NCBI GenBank assembly: GCA_052035955.1
Contig: JBPOHD010000070.1
Coordinates: 1-64,000, forward strand
From: JAEUNJ01 sp052035955
GTDB lineage: Bacteria; Pseudomonadota; Gammaproteobacteria; Burkholderiales; Rhodocyclaceae
Reading direction: 5' to 3'
Length of the DNA: 64,000 nt
The position numbers were made by a program, and so were the translations under genes. The notes below the pieces were generated by a model. That model worked only from the letters and a program-made list of their open reading frames with translations, did not search any database and was not told where the DNA came from. Below are positions 36,176-45,127 of the stretch, in pieces; within the stretch, counting starts at the first letter, position 1; each line of letters opens with the position of its first letter.

Positions 36176-37092
36176 GACCGTTCCCCTCCAGCGCCGGTCG
36201 CGGCCCGCGTCTCGAGGGCGCCGACTGCCGCGTCCAGGGAGGGGAACGTCCGTATGCCGTGCAAGCCCTTGCGCAACCGGTCCATGCCCCCGCCGCCCGC
36301 CCAGATTTCCACCGCCCTGGGCAGGCGCCGCCTCAGCTCCTCCAGATAGGGAGCGATCCGACGCACCGGATAGACGACGCTGAAGGACACCGCGACGATG
36401 TCCGACCGATGGCGGATGGCTGCCAGGATGGTTTCGCCCGCGGGAGTCTGCGTCCCGAGGGAAACGCATCGAGCCCCGGCCAGGGCGAACAGGGCGTGCA
36501 CCGACATGAGGCCCAGGGCATGCTGTTCCCCGGGCGGGGTGGTGAGGAGGACAACCGGCATCTCGGCGCGTCCCGACAAGCCGCCGACCGCCTCGGCCAG
36601 CAGGTTTCGTACCGACTCGGCGTAGAGATGCTCTTCATGGACGGCCAGTTTGCCCTCGGCCCAGGATCGCCCCACGGCGTCGTTCAGGCTCGGCAAGGTC
36701 CCCAGGATGAAGTCCCGCAGGCCCCGCGATGCCAGTGAGCGACGCAGGATCTGCAGCGGTTCGTCCGATCCCCCGTCGCGCAACGCCGCCAGCATCGGCC
36801 CGACCGCCTCGGCTTCCCCGGGAGGCGCGACGCAGCCCGCTCCGGCCAGGGCCTCGAGGCTCGCCCTTTCCAGGGGAACGACCTCTCCCGGCCTAAGCCC
36901 CTGGTCGAGCAGACGCTTGATGGTGAGGAGGCGTTGAAGGTCGGCGGGGGAGAAGATGCGATCGCCATTGGCAGCCCGCTGCGGGGCAGGAAAGCCATAG
37001 CGGACTTCCCATTTGCGCAAGGTGTCCTTGGTCAGGCCGGTTTCCCGCTCGACGATACCGATGGACAACTTCCTGGGCAATTCCGGAGCCAT
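36172..37092 (-). CDS. CarH-like MerR/B12-binding regulator
   Basis: A 306-residue regulator: MerR helix-turn-helix (about residues 8-75), a four-helix cobalamin cap domain and a B12-binding Rossmann domain. W143-x9-E153-H154 is the cap motif that senses light in adenosylcobalamin photoreceptors such as CarH, and E188-x-H190-x2-G193 supplies the cobalt-ligating His. Such proteins bind DNA in the dark and let go in light. AAGGGG precedes ATG 37092. Two palindromes upstream are likely operators. It is coupled to a hybrid kinase, not to carotenoid genes, which is unusual. Confidence 0.85.
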   Translation of the reverse strand: MAPELPRKLSIGIVERETGLTKDTLRKWEVRYGFPAPQRAANGDRIFSPADLQRLLTIKRLLDQGLRPGEVVPLERASLEALAGAGCVAPPGEAEAVGPMLAALRDGGSDEPLQILRRSLASRGLRDFILGTLPSLNDAVGRSWAEGKLAVHEEHLYAESVRNLLAEAVGGLSGRAEMPVVLLTTPPGEQHALGLMSVHALFALAGARCVSLGTQTPAGETILAAIRHRSDIVAVSFSVVYPVRRIAPYLEELRRRLPRAVEIWAGGGGMDRLRKGLHGIRTFPSLDAAVGALETRAATGAGGERS

Positions 37093-37104
37093 GGGGCGCC
37101 CCTT

Positions 37105-37117
37105 TTGGCTAAGCCAA
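37105..37117. promoter_or_regulatory. Palindrome TTGGCTAAGCCAA (proximal operator)
   Basis: A perfect 13-base palindrome 12 bases before the ATG of the CarH-like gene. Binding here would block translation start or early transcription. A near-copy lies 86 bases upstream. Confidence 0.6.
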
Positions 37118-37190
37118 TCTGTTCACATTCTAGTTACACTCTATGCAATTCGCCGACAAATTTCGTAATTGACGGTTTTCAGGCGATTTT

Positions 37191-37203
37191 TTGGCTAGGC
37201 CAA
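37191..37203. promoter_or_regulatory. Palindrome TTGGCTAGGCCAA (distal operator)
   Basis: The same palindrome with one change, flanked by a T-run. The pair, 86 bases apart (about eight helical turns), fits a tetrameric MerR/CarH-type repressor binding two sites and looping or covering the promoter. Confidence 0.55.
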
Positions 37204-37453
37204 TTGCTCGCATGTTGGCGAACGGGCGCCACTCGAAAGGAATGGTCGTGGACTGCCGCTTCCGGGGAAGAAAGCCGCCGGAACCGCGCGGTGAAATCAG
37301 CCGGAGAACCTCACCCGGGAGACACGGGGGCCCAGAGCACGGCAATCCATCAAGGCGTTGCGGACCGTGTTCGGCCCACCCATCGGGTGAGCGCTCCGAC
37401 TCCGGCAAACCTTTGCTCGGTGGTCCCTGTGTCGTGAAACTTTTTTTCCCGGA

Positions 37454-39268
37454 TCAGAAATCCAGTTGCAGGGCCGCCAGACGGGCGTAGAGGCCGCCCT
37501 GGCGCCGCAGGTCCTCCGGGGTCCCGGTTTCGACGATGCGGCCCCGGTCCATGACGACGATGCGGTCCACCTTCTGCACCGTCGCCAGCCGGTGGGCGAT
37601 GACCAGGGTCGTGCGCCCTTCCATGGCCGCCGCCAGCCCTTTCTGCACCAGGACCTCCGACTCGGCGTCGAGGGCGCTGGTGGCCTCGTCCAGGAGCAGC
37701 AGCGGCGCCCCCTTGAGGATGGCCCGGGCGATGGCGATCCGTTGCCGCTGGCCGCCCGACAGGCGGGTGCCCCGCTCCCCGAGGAAGGTGCCGTAGCCCT
37801 CGGGCAGCCGCTCGACGAACTCGTCCACCCGGGCCGCGCGGGCGGCGGCCAGCACTTCCGCGTCGCTGGCCGCCGCCCGGCCGTAGCGGATGTTCTCCAG
37901 GGCATTGGCGGAGAAGATCACCGGGTCCTGGGGAACGATGGCGATGCCGCCGCGCAGGTCGTGCAGGCGCAGCTCCCGGATGTCCTGGCCGTTGATCAGG
38001 ATGCGGCCGCTGCCGGCCTCGTAGTAGCGAAGCAGCAACTGGAACAGGCTGGTCTTGCCGGCGCCCGAGGGGCCCACCAGGGCAACGCTCTCGCCGGGGG
38101 GGATGTCCAGGCAGATGTCCTCCAGGGCCCGGGTCGCGGGCCGTGCCGGGTAGCTGAAGCCCACGTGCTCGAAGCGGATCGCCGCCTTGGCGGGGTGCAC
38201 CGGAGGAACGGGAACGGCCGGTTCGCGGATCGCGGCCTCCGCGTGCAGCAACTCCAGCAGCCGTTCCGTGGCGCCGGCGGCCCGCATGACGTCCCCCCAG
38301 ACCTCCGCCATCGTCCCCACGCCTCCCGCCACCAGGGCCGCGTAGAGCACGAAGGAAGCCAGTTCTCCGCCGGTCAGCGTCCCTGCGTGGACCTGGCGGG
38401 CGCCCACCCAGAGGACGAAGATGATGGTCCCCATGACGGCGGTGATGATCAGCGCCGTCAACGCGGCCCGCACCCGGGTCCGCCGCATCGCGGTGGCGAA
38501 GCCGTCCTCCGTCCGGGCGGCGAAGCGGGCCGCTTCCCGGGGTTCCTGGGTATGGGCCTGCACCGTCGGCATGGCATTGAGGATCTCGCCGGCCAGGGCG
38601 GAGGCGTCGGCGATGCGGTCCTGGGATTCCCGGGAGAGCTTCTTCACCCGCCGGCCGATGGCCAGGATGGGCAGGATCAGCAGGGCCATCAGCCCCAGGT
38701 TGAGGGAGAACAGGGTGAAGCTGGTGACGGCCAGCATGACCATGCCGCCGACGAACTGGAACAGGCTGCGCAGGCCCATGGACACCGAACTGCCGACCAC
38801 GGTCTGGATCAGGGTCGTGTCCCCGGTGAGCCGGGAAAGGACCTCGCCCGTCTGCAGGGTCTCGAAGAACTGGGGCGACTGGGCGAGCACCCGGGCGTAG
38901 ACGGCGTTGCGCAGGTCCGCCGTCACCCGCTCGCCGATCCAGGACACCGTGTAGTAGCGGCTGGCCACGGCCAGGGCCCAGACCGCGGCCATGGCGAACA
39001 GGGCGAGGAAATGCCCGTCCAGGCTCAGGGCGCCGAGCAGGCCGCCGCCGGCCCGCCCGCCGCCGCCGAAGCCGAAGTCGATCAGGTCGCGGAAGGCCAG
39101 GGGCACCAGCAGCAGGGTCCCCGAGGCCAGGCACAGGAGCAGGAAGGCGAGGCCGACCTGGCGGCGGTAGGGGCGGAGGAAGGGCCACAGGCCGCGCAGG
39201 GCGGAGATGCGGCGGGGCGAAGGACCGGCGGCGGGAGCGGGGGTTTCACGGGGTGGCGGTTTGGGCAT
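37454..39268 (-). CDS. ABC transporter, fused permease/ATPase (exporter)
   Basis: A 604-residue half-transporter of the MsbA/LmrA group. Six membrane helices (about residues 40-320) precede an ATPase with Walker A GPSGAGKT, signature LSGGQRQRIA, Walker B LLLLDEATSALD and the H-loop IAHRLA. It acts as a homodimer exporting a lipid or drug-like substrate. The start at ATG 39268 (MPKPPPRETP) is chosen because the frame further upstream runs into the divergent gene. Basic, proline-rich N-terminal tail. Confidence 0.93.
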   Translation of the reverse strand: MPKPPPRETPAPAAGPSPRRISALRGLWPFLRPYRRQVGLAFLLLCLASGTLLLVPLAFRDLIDFGFGGGGRAGGGLLGALSLDGHFLALFAMAAVWALAVASRYYTVSWIGERVTADLRNAVYARVLAQSPQFFETLQTGEVLSRLTGDTTLIQTVVGSSVSMGLRSLFQFVGGMVMLAVTSFTLFSLNLGLMALLILPILAIGRRVKKLSRESQDRIADASALAGEILNAMPTVQAHTQEPREAARFAARTEDGFATAMRRTRVRAALTALIITAVMGTIIFVLWVGARQVHAGTLTGGELASFVLYAALVAGGVGTMAEVWGDVMRAAGATERLLELLHAEAAIREPAVPVPPVHPAKAAIRFEHVGFSYPARPATRALEDICLDIPPGESVALVGPSGAGKTSLFQLLLRYYEAGSGRILINGQDIRELRLHDLRGGIAIVPQDPVIFSANALENIRYGRAAASDAEVLAAARAARVDEFVERLPEGYGTFLGERGTRLSGGQRQRIAIARAILKGAPLLLLDEATSALDAESEVLVQKGLAAAMEGRTTLVIAHRLATVQKVDRIVVMDRGRIVETGTPEDLRRQGGLYARLAALQLDF

Positions 39269-39356
39269 GCGACATTGTCGTCCGAACGCGGGATGATGGG
39301 ACAATGGGCCGGACCTTCCGCCCTCCCCCGCAGGACTTGCCCGACGAGGAAACGCC

Positions 39357-40532
39357 ATGACCAAACCCTTCGACATCGTCGTCCACGGCGCCACCGGCTT
39401 CACCGGCCGGCTGGTCGTCGAGTACCTCCTGGCCCGCTACCCGAACGGCGGGGCACTCCGTTGGGCCATGGGCGGCCGCAGCGCCGACAAGCTCGCCGCC
39501 GTGCGCGATGAGCTCGGCGCCCCGACCGACACGCCGCTGGTGGTCACCGACACGACGGCCCCGGCCAGCCTCGATGCCCTGGTGCGATCGACCCGCCTCG
39601 TCCTCACCACCGTCGGCCCCTATCAGCTCTACGGCAACGAATTGCTGGCCGCCTGCGCCGCCGCCGGCACCGACTACGTGGACCTCTGCGGCGAGCCGGC
39701 CTGGATGCGGCGGATGATCGACGCCCACGAGGCGGCGGCCAAGGCCAGCGGGGCGCGAATCGTTTTTTCGTGCGGCTTCGATTCCATTCCCTTCGACCTG
39801 GGCGTCTGGATGCTGGAGCGGGAAATGCGGGCCCGTTTCGGCGGCCCGGCGACCCGGGTGCGCGGCCGCGTGCGGCGGATGAAGGGCACCTTCTCCGGCG
39901 GCACCGCCGCCAGCCTGAAGGCCACCCTGGCGGCCGCCCAGGGCGACCCCGGGGTGCTCGCCCTGCTGAAGGACCCCTTCTCCCTGACACCGGGCTTCGC
40001 CGGGCCGAAGCAGCCCTCCGGCGCCCGGCCCGTGCTGGAGGAGGACCTGGGCGCCTGGATGGCCCCCTTCGTGATGGCCGCCATCAACACCCGCAACGTC
40101 CATCGCAGCAACTACCTGCTCGGCTTCCCCTACGGCCGCGACTTCGCCTATGACGAAATGATCGTCGCCGGCCCCGGCCCCAAGGGCGAGGCCGTCGCGA
40201 AGGCCATCGCCGGCGACAACTCCCTGGCCTCGGCCGACGGGCCCAAGCCCGGCGAGGGCCCGTCCCGGGAGGAGCGGGAAGCCGGCTACTACGACCTGCT
40301 TGTCCTCGGCGAGGACGCGGCCGGCCACCGCCTGCGGGTTTCCGTGGCCGGCGACCGGGATCCCGGCTACGGCTCCACCTCGAAGATGATCGCCGAGGCC
40401 GCCGTCTGCCTGCTGCGCGACGCCGCGGCCACGACCGGCGGCATCTGGACGCCGGCCGCCGCCATGGGGGACGCGCTGATCGGGCGCCTCGTCGCCCACG
40501 CCGGGCTGCGCTTCGCCGTCGACGCCGACTGA
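39357..40532 (+). CDS. Saccharopine-dehydrogenase-like NAD(P)-binding protein (trans-acting enoyl reductase type)
   Basis: A 391-residue protein with an N-terminal Rossmann fold (DIVVHGATGFTGRLVVEYL) and a conserved GTDYVDLCGEPAWMRRMID segment. It is of the group that includes mycobacterial trans-acting enoyl reductase Rv2953 and eukaryotic SCCPDH. CGFDSIPFDLGVWML is a second strong family motif. The substrate here is not known; a lipid enoyl intermediate is plausible given nearby acyl-CoA genes. It is divergent from the ABC exporter with 88 bases between. Confidence 0.88.
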   Translation: MTKPFDIVVHGATGFTGRLVVEYLLARYPNGGALRWAMGGRSADKLAAVRDELGAPTDTPLVVTDTTAPASLDALVRSTRLVLTTVGPYQLYGNELLAACAAAGTDYVDLCGEPAWMRRMIDAHEAAAKASGARIVFSCGFDSIPFDLGVWMLEREMRARFGGPATRVRGRVRRMKGTFSGGTAASLKATLAAAQGDPGVLALLKDPFSLTPGFAGPKQPSGARPVLEEDLGAWMAPFVMAAINTRNVHRSNYLLGFPYGRDFAYDEMIVAGPGPKGEAVAKAIAGDNSLASADGPKPGEGPSREEREAGYYDLLVLGEDAAGHRLRVSVAGDRDPGYGSTSKMIAEAAVCLLRDAAATTGGIWTPAAAMGDALIGRLVAHAGLRFAVDAD

Positions 40533-40559
40533 GGTTCCCCGCCCCGCCGGCCGGCGGCT

Positions 40560-41384
40560 TCAGCCGGCGGCCTGCCGCGCCCAGCCGGCGATGACGGCGT
40601 GCAGGGCGTCCAGCCCGTCGGTGAGGGCGGCCGGGCCGGGCTGAAGGATCAGCGGCGACTTGACCTCGTGCACCCGCCCGTCGCGCACGGCGGGGATGGC
40701 GGACCAGCCCGGGCGGGCGGCGACCCGCTCGGGGCGGAACTTCCTGCCGCACCAGGAGCCGACGATGATGTCCGGCGCCGCGCGGATCACTTCGCCGGGG
40801 TCGGCGACGATGCGGTCGCGGCCCAGGCCGGCCGCCGCCCGCTCCGGGAAGACGTCTTCGCCGCCGGCGATGCCGACCAGTTCCGAGACCCAGCGGATGG
40901 CACTGATCGGCGGCGCGTCCCATTCCTCGAAATAAACCCGCGGCCGGCGGGGCAGCGCGGCCCCCGCGGCCCGGACCCGCGCCACGTGGTCTTCCAGGCG
41001 CCGGGCATAGGCTTCCGCCGCTTCGGTCGCCCCGACCAGGGCGCCGAGGCGGCGCACGTAGGCGAGGATCCCGGCCACCGAGCGGTGGTTGGCGATCCAC
41101 ACCTCGACGCCGTGGCGGATCAGGGCCTCCGCAATGCCCGCCTGCATGTCCGAGAAGCCGATGGCCAGGTCCGGCGCCAGGCGAAGGATCTCGTCGACCT
41201 TGGCGCTGGTGAAGGCCGACACCTTCGGCTTCTCCCGGCGGGCCCTGGGCGGACGGACGGTGAAACCGGAAATGCCGACGATGCGCCGGTCCTCGCCGAG
41301 GGCATACAGCACCTCGGTCGGCTCCTCCGTCAGGCAGACGATGCGTTCGGGATAGCCGGCGCGGCGCCGGCCGCCGTCGCTCAA
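40560..41384 (-). CDS. BtuF-like helical-backbone metal receptor, no signal peptide
   Basis: A 274-residue substrate-binding protein of the BtuF/FepB fold. PERIVCLTEEPTEVLYALGE and RIVGISGF are the N-lobe start, APDLAIGFSDMQAGIAEALI and PDIIVGSWCGRKF are conserved further on. Relatives bind cobalamin or iron chelates. The start is probably TTG 41384 in a TTGA overlap with the stop of the hybrid kinase. No signal peptide is seen and there are no transport partners, so it may act in the cytoplasm. Confidence 0.8.
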   Translation of the reverse strand: MSDGGRRRAGYPERIVCLTEEPTEVLYALGEDRRIVGISGFTVRPPRARREKPKVSAFTSAKVDEILRLAPDLAIGFSDMQAGIAEALIRHGVEVWIANHRSVAGILAYVRRLGALVGATEAAEAYARRLEDHVARVRAAGAALPRRPRVYFEEWDAPPISAIRWVSELVGIAGGEDVFPERAAAGLGRDRIVADPGEVIRAAPDIIVGSWCGRKFRPERVAARPGWSAIPAVRDGRVHEVKSPLILQPGPAALTDGLDALHAVIAGWARQAAG

Positions 41385-44071
41385 GCCGGCGCCTCCGCGG
41401 CCTGGGAAAGCCATCGGAGGACGGTGGCGAAGAGGGCTTCCGGCTCGACGGGCTTGGCGACGTGATCGTCCATGCCGGCGGCCCGCGATGCTTGCCGGTC
41501 CTCGTCGAAGGCATTGGCCGTCAGGGCAAGGATGGGGATCGCGCGGCGCCCCTCCAGGGCGCGGATCGCCCGCGTCGCTTCCAGGCCGTTCATGATCGGC
41601 ATCTGCAAATCCATCAAGATGATGGCATATTCGTTCCGCCCGGCCAGGTCGAGGGCCTCGGCGCCGTTTTCGGCCACGTCGACCCGCAGCCCGGCGTCCT
41701 CCAGCAACAGCCGGGACACCTCCTGGTTCACCGGTTCGTCCTCGGCCAGCAGCACGCGGGCGCCGAGGAACCGGCGTCGAAGCTCCCTTTCCGCATTTCC
41801 GGCGTCCACGGCATTCCGCGGCGCCTCCTGGCCCCGGGCGAGCCGGACGGTGAACCAGAAGGTGCTCCCCACCCCGGGGACGCTGTCGACACCGATGTCG
41901 CCGCCCATCAGCCTTGCCAGGGACCGGCTGATGGCCAATCCCAGACCGGTGCCACCGAATCTCCGCGTCGATGAGCCGTCGGCCTGCTCGAAGGCCTGGA
42001 ACAGGCGTTGCCGATCCGGCGCCGGAATTCCTATGCCCGTGTCCTGAACCTCGAAACGCAGCATGACATCGGCCGCACCCTGCGAGACCGCGGCCGCCCG
42101 CAGGGTGACCGAACCGCGCGCCGTGAACTTGACGGCATTGCCCATCAGGTTGAGGAGAACCTGTCCGAGGCGTCCGCGATCGCCGCGCAGGGATTGCCCC
42201 GCCAGGTCGGTGGACAGGTCGGTCACCATCCGCAGTCCCTTGGCGCTGGCCCTGGGCCCGACGATGGCCAGCGCGTCTTCCACCACCTGGTCGAGCGTGA
42301 AGTCCGTTTCCTGGAGTTCCAGCCGGTCGGCCTCCACCCGGGAAATGTCGAGGATGTCGCTGATGATGCCGAGCAGATGCCGAGAGGCCTCGGTCACCTT
42401 GGCCAACTGGTCCTTCTGCTTGTCGTCGGAGGCTCTGCGCAGGGCCAGGTCGGTCATGCCGAGGATGGCATTCAGGGGAGTACGCAATTCGTGGCTCATG
42501 TTGGCCAGGAAGGTGCTCTTCGCCCGGTTCGCCGCCTCGGCGATCTCCTTGGCCTGGGAGAGTTCCCGGGTCCTTTCGGCCACCAGGTCCTCCAGGTGCT
42601 GCCGGTAGCTGGCCAGTTCCGCGTCGACCCTCTTGCGTTCGGTGATGTCCCGGCTGATGCCGACCAGCGAAACCGGTTTGCCGGCCTCGTCCAGTACGTA
42701 CTTGATGACCATCTCCACCTGGACGACGCGGCCGTCCGGACGGGGGTGCTCCAGCTCGATGAAGCGGGTGAGGTTGCCCCGTTCCCCCGCGGCAATTTCG
42801 TCGAGCGTCCTCTCCAGGCCCTTCCGGGCGCGATCGACCGACCCGGGCAGCAGGGTCCCGAAAGGGTCATGGCCGATGATCTCGTCCACCTTGGCGCCCA
42901 GCATTCGCTCGACCGAAGGACTGATGTAGGTGACGAGCCGGGTCGCGAGGTCGACCGTCCAGATCACGTCGTGGGCGTTCTCGGCCAGGAAGCGATGCCG
43001 CGCTTCGCTTTCACGCAGGCGTTCCTCGGCCGCCTTCCGGTCCGAGATGTCGGCTATCGTGCCCACGTAGCGGACGGGTCTGCCCTCCCCGTCGCGCTCT
43101 GTCACCTTTCCCTTGCCGACCACCCAGCGGATTCCGCCGTCGCGGGTCAGCATCCGGTACTCGACTTCCATCGAGGCCTCGAAGCCGCCCAGTCGGGTTT
43201 CCATGGCCGCCCTTACCCGCGCCCGGTCGTCGGGATGCACGATGCGGCGCACGAAGTCCCGGTCGACCTCCACCTCCCCGGCGCGGTAACCCGCCATCGC
43301 CAGGAAGCGGGGGGACAGGTAAATCTCGTCGGTCTCCAGGTTCCAGTCCCAGAGGCCCTCGTTGGCCGCGTCCAGGGCCAGTTGCAGGCGCTGCTCGCTC
43401 GCCTCCAGGTCGCGACGGATTCCGGCGAAAAGCAGCAGTCCGAGAGTGACGGAAGCGATCACGTTCAAGCTGCCGGTGACCGTCCAGAACCCCTGTATCC
43501 ACACCGATGCGTTTCGCACGCCCGGAAGTTCCACCGGCTCGGCGAGCGCCGCCGGAATCACCGCCAGGCAGGTCAATCCCGCCGCCACATAGGCGAACAC
43601 CAGCAGGTAGAGCAGCGGTCGCCCCGGGATCAGTTGTCGGGAACGATGGCGCCACAGCAACAGGGCGGTCGCGAAGCCGATCGCGGCCGTAGCGACCGCG
43701 ACCACCGAAACACGCCCCGGGAAATTGGGTCGCAGATAGGCAAAGTAGAGCAGCAGTCCGGCGACGATCGAGGCCACGGGGAGGCTCCGCCGGGAAAGGG
43801 ATTCGAGTCCGAAACGCAGGCGCACGCCGTCGTGGAAATTGGCGAATCCGCCGAGGAACAGGAGGCTGCCGAAGGCCAGCGCGAACAGGTCCGGCAATGG
43901 CCCGCGCAGACCGACGAGCAGGAACCCGCTTCCGGCCAGCAGCGCGCTGACCACCCACTTGCGGAGCAGGCGGTCTCGATCCGAGTGATGGCCGCCGTAC
44001 AGGAAGGCCAGGGACAACAGCCCGACGGCGGCGACCATCAGGGCAAGAAGGAAATTGTTTTCGGCGGACAT
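41381..44071 (-). CDS. Hybrid histidine kinase with multi-helix membrane sensor
   Basis: An 896-residue kinase. The N-terminal 230 residues form about seven membrane helices (MSAENNFLLALMVAAVGLLS is the first), followed by two PAS domains (about 240-365 and 370-495), HisKA with STFLANMSHELRTPLNAILG, HATPase with GTGLGLAISRSL, and a receiver with IILMDLQMPIMNG. ATG 44071 is chosen for the helix that starts at once. The membrane part looks like a MASE or MHYT-like sensor but I cannot name it. The BtuF-like gene is coupled to its end. Confidence 0.87.
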   Translation of the reverse strand: MSAENNFLLALMVAAVGLLSLAFLYGGHHSDRDRLLRKWVVSALLAGSGFLLVGLRGPLPDLFALAFGSLLFLGGFANFHDGVRLRFGLESLSRRSLPVASIVAGLLLYFAYLRPNFPGRVSVVAVATAAIGFATALLLWRHRSRQLIPGRPLLYLLVFAYVAAGLTCLAVIPAALAEPVELPGVRNASVWIQGFWTVTGSLNVIASVTLGLLLFAGIRRDLEASEQRLQLALDAANEGLWDWNLETDEIYLSPRFLAMAGYRAGEVEVDRDFVRRIVHPDDRARVRAAMETRLGGFEASMEVEYRMLTRDGGIRWVVGKGKVTERDGEGRPVRYVGTIADISDRKAAEERLRESEARHRFLAENAHDVIWTVDLATRLVTYISPSVERMLGAKVDEIIGHDPFGTLLPGSVDRARKGLERTLDEIAAGERGNLTRFIELEHPRPDGRVVQVEMVIKYVLDEAGKPVSLVGISRDITERKRVDAELASYRQHLEDLVAERTRELSQAKEIAEAANRAKSTFLANMSHELRTPLNAILGMTDLALRRASDDKQKDQLAKVTEASRHLLGIISDILDISRVEADRLELQETDFTLDQVVEDALAIVGPRASAKGLRMVTDLSTDLAGQSLRGDRGRLGQVLLNLMGNAVKFTARGSVTLRAAAVSQGAADVMLRFEVQDTGIGIPAPDRQRLFQAFEQADGSSTRRFGGTGLGLAISRSLARLMGGDIGVDSVPGVGSTFWFTVRLARGQEAPRNAVDAGNAERELRRRFLGARVLLAEDEPVNQEVSRLLLEDAGLRVDVAENGAEALDLAGRNEYAIILMDLQMPIMNGLEATRAIRALEGRRAIPILALTANAFDEDRQASRAAGMDDHVAKPVEPEALFATVLRWLSQAAEAPA

Positions 44072-44372
44072 GGCTTGGAGGAAGGTCTTCCCGTCGGGAT
44101 AGGACACGCGGCATGCATGGCCGCCGCCATTCCCGAAACGGACTGCAGGCTTTGCGCGGTACTCCCCGAACCTCCCGTAAGTGCCTCCGCCTATTCTGGC
44201 CCACGCAAGGGGCCTGTCAAGGATTTTGCGCCAACTCGGGAACCCGCGCGGTCGCCCCTGTGCGAACGTAACGGGGCGGGTTACCGCGGCCCGGCGAGCC
44301 CCCATGGACGGCGCCGTATCCACGGGGATCGATGTGGTAGTTTCATGCCCTCGCCCCTGGAGGAGGAATCGC

Positions 44373-45077
44373 ATGCAGCCCATTGGCGCCCTGGTCTTCG
44401 ACGTCTTCGGCACCCTGGTCGACTGGCGCACGTCCGTCGCCGGCGAGGTCCGCCGACAGCTTGCCCCGCTGGGCATCGCCGTCGACTGGACGGCCTTCGC
44501 CGACGCCTGGCGCGACCAGTACCAGCCGGCCATGGAAGAGGTGAGGGCCGGCCGGCTGCCCTTCGCCAAGCTGGACCGCCTGCATCGGCGCAATCTCGAC
44601 GTCGTGCTGCGCGATTTCGGGCTCGACCGCCTGGGCGAGGACATCCGGTGCGAATTGAACCTCGCCTGGCATCGGCTCGATGCCTGGCCCGACGTGGGCC
44701 GGGGCCTGCATCGCCTGCGCGACCGCTTCCGCATCGCACCCTGCTCGAACGGCAACATTTCCCTGATGGTGGACCTGGCGCGACGCAACGGTTTTCCCTG
44801 GGATGCCATCCTGGGCGCGGAAGTCGCCGGCGACTACAAGCCCAAGCCGGCGGTCTACCTGGCCGCCGCCGGGGCCTTCGACCTGCCGCCCGAGCAGATG
44901 ATGATGGTGGCCGCCCATTCCGACGACCTGGCTGCCGCGGCAGCCGCCGGCCTGCGCACGGCCTTCATCGCGCGGCCGGATGAATTCGGCCCCGGCAGGG
45001 GCGAGTCCCGGGCCGCGGTGCCGGTGGATTTCGAGGCTGCGGATCTGCTCGACCTCGCCCGCCGGATCGGGGCCTGA
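44373..45077 (+). CDS. Haloacid dehalogenase, type II (HAD family)
   Basis: A 234-residue HAD-fold hydrolase. ALVFDVFGTLVDWRTS holds the nucleophile Asp near residue 10; SNGNISLM, GDYKPKPAVY and AAHSDDLAAAAAAG are motifs II-IV. These suit the type II (S)-2-haloacid dehalogenases, which release halide from short 2-haloacids; other HAD phosphatase roles remain possible. GGAGGAGG precedes ATG 44373. The 300-base gap from the divergent kinase gene holds no recognised element. Confidence 0.85.
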   Translation: MQPIGALVFDVFGTLVDWRTSVAGEVRRQLAPLGIAVDWTAFADAWRDQYQPAMEEVRAGRLPFAKLDRLHRRNLDVVLRDFGLDRLGEDIRCELNLAWHRLDAWPDVGRGLHRLRDRFRIAPCSNGNISLMVDLARRNGFPWDAILGAEVAGDYKPKPAVYLAAAGAFDLPPEQMMMVAAHSDDLAAAAAAGLRTAFIARPDEFGPGRGESRAAVPVDFEAADLLDLARRIGA

Positions 45078-45127
45078 GGGCGGCGCACCGGAAGATGCGA
45101 CGAATCGGAACCACGACGGGAGAAACG

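Larger units (their letters stand above)
37093..37453. other. Regulatory and intergenic region upstream of the CarH-like gene
   Basis: The first 110 bases are AT-rich and hold two palindromes and presumably the promoter. From 37204 to 37453 I see nothing clear: a GC-rich stretch with an open frame lacking a ribosome binding site. It ends at the ABC exporter gene, which is transcribed in the same direction. Confidence 0.4.

Noticed and set aside
36172..37092. Plain metal- or drug-sensing MerR regulator
   Set aside because: The protein is twice the length of such regulators and has a complete cobalamin-binding region with motif residues.
37191..37490. Plus-strand frame right of the CarH-like gene
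   Set aside because: Starts inside the palindrome, lacks a ribosome binding site and runs into the ABC exporter gene on the other strand.
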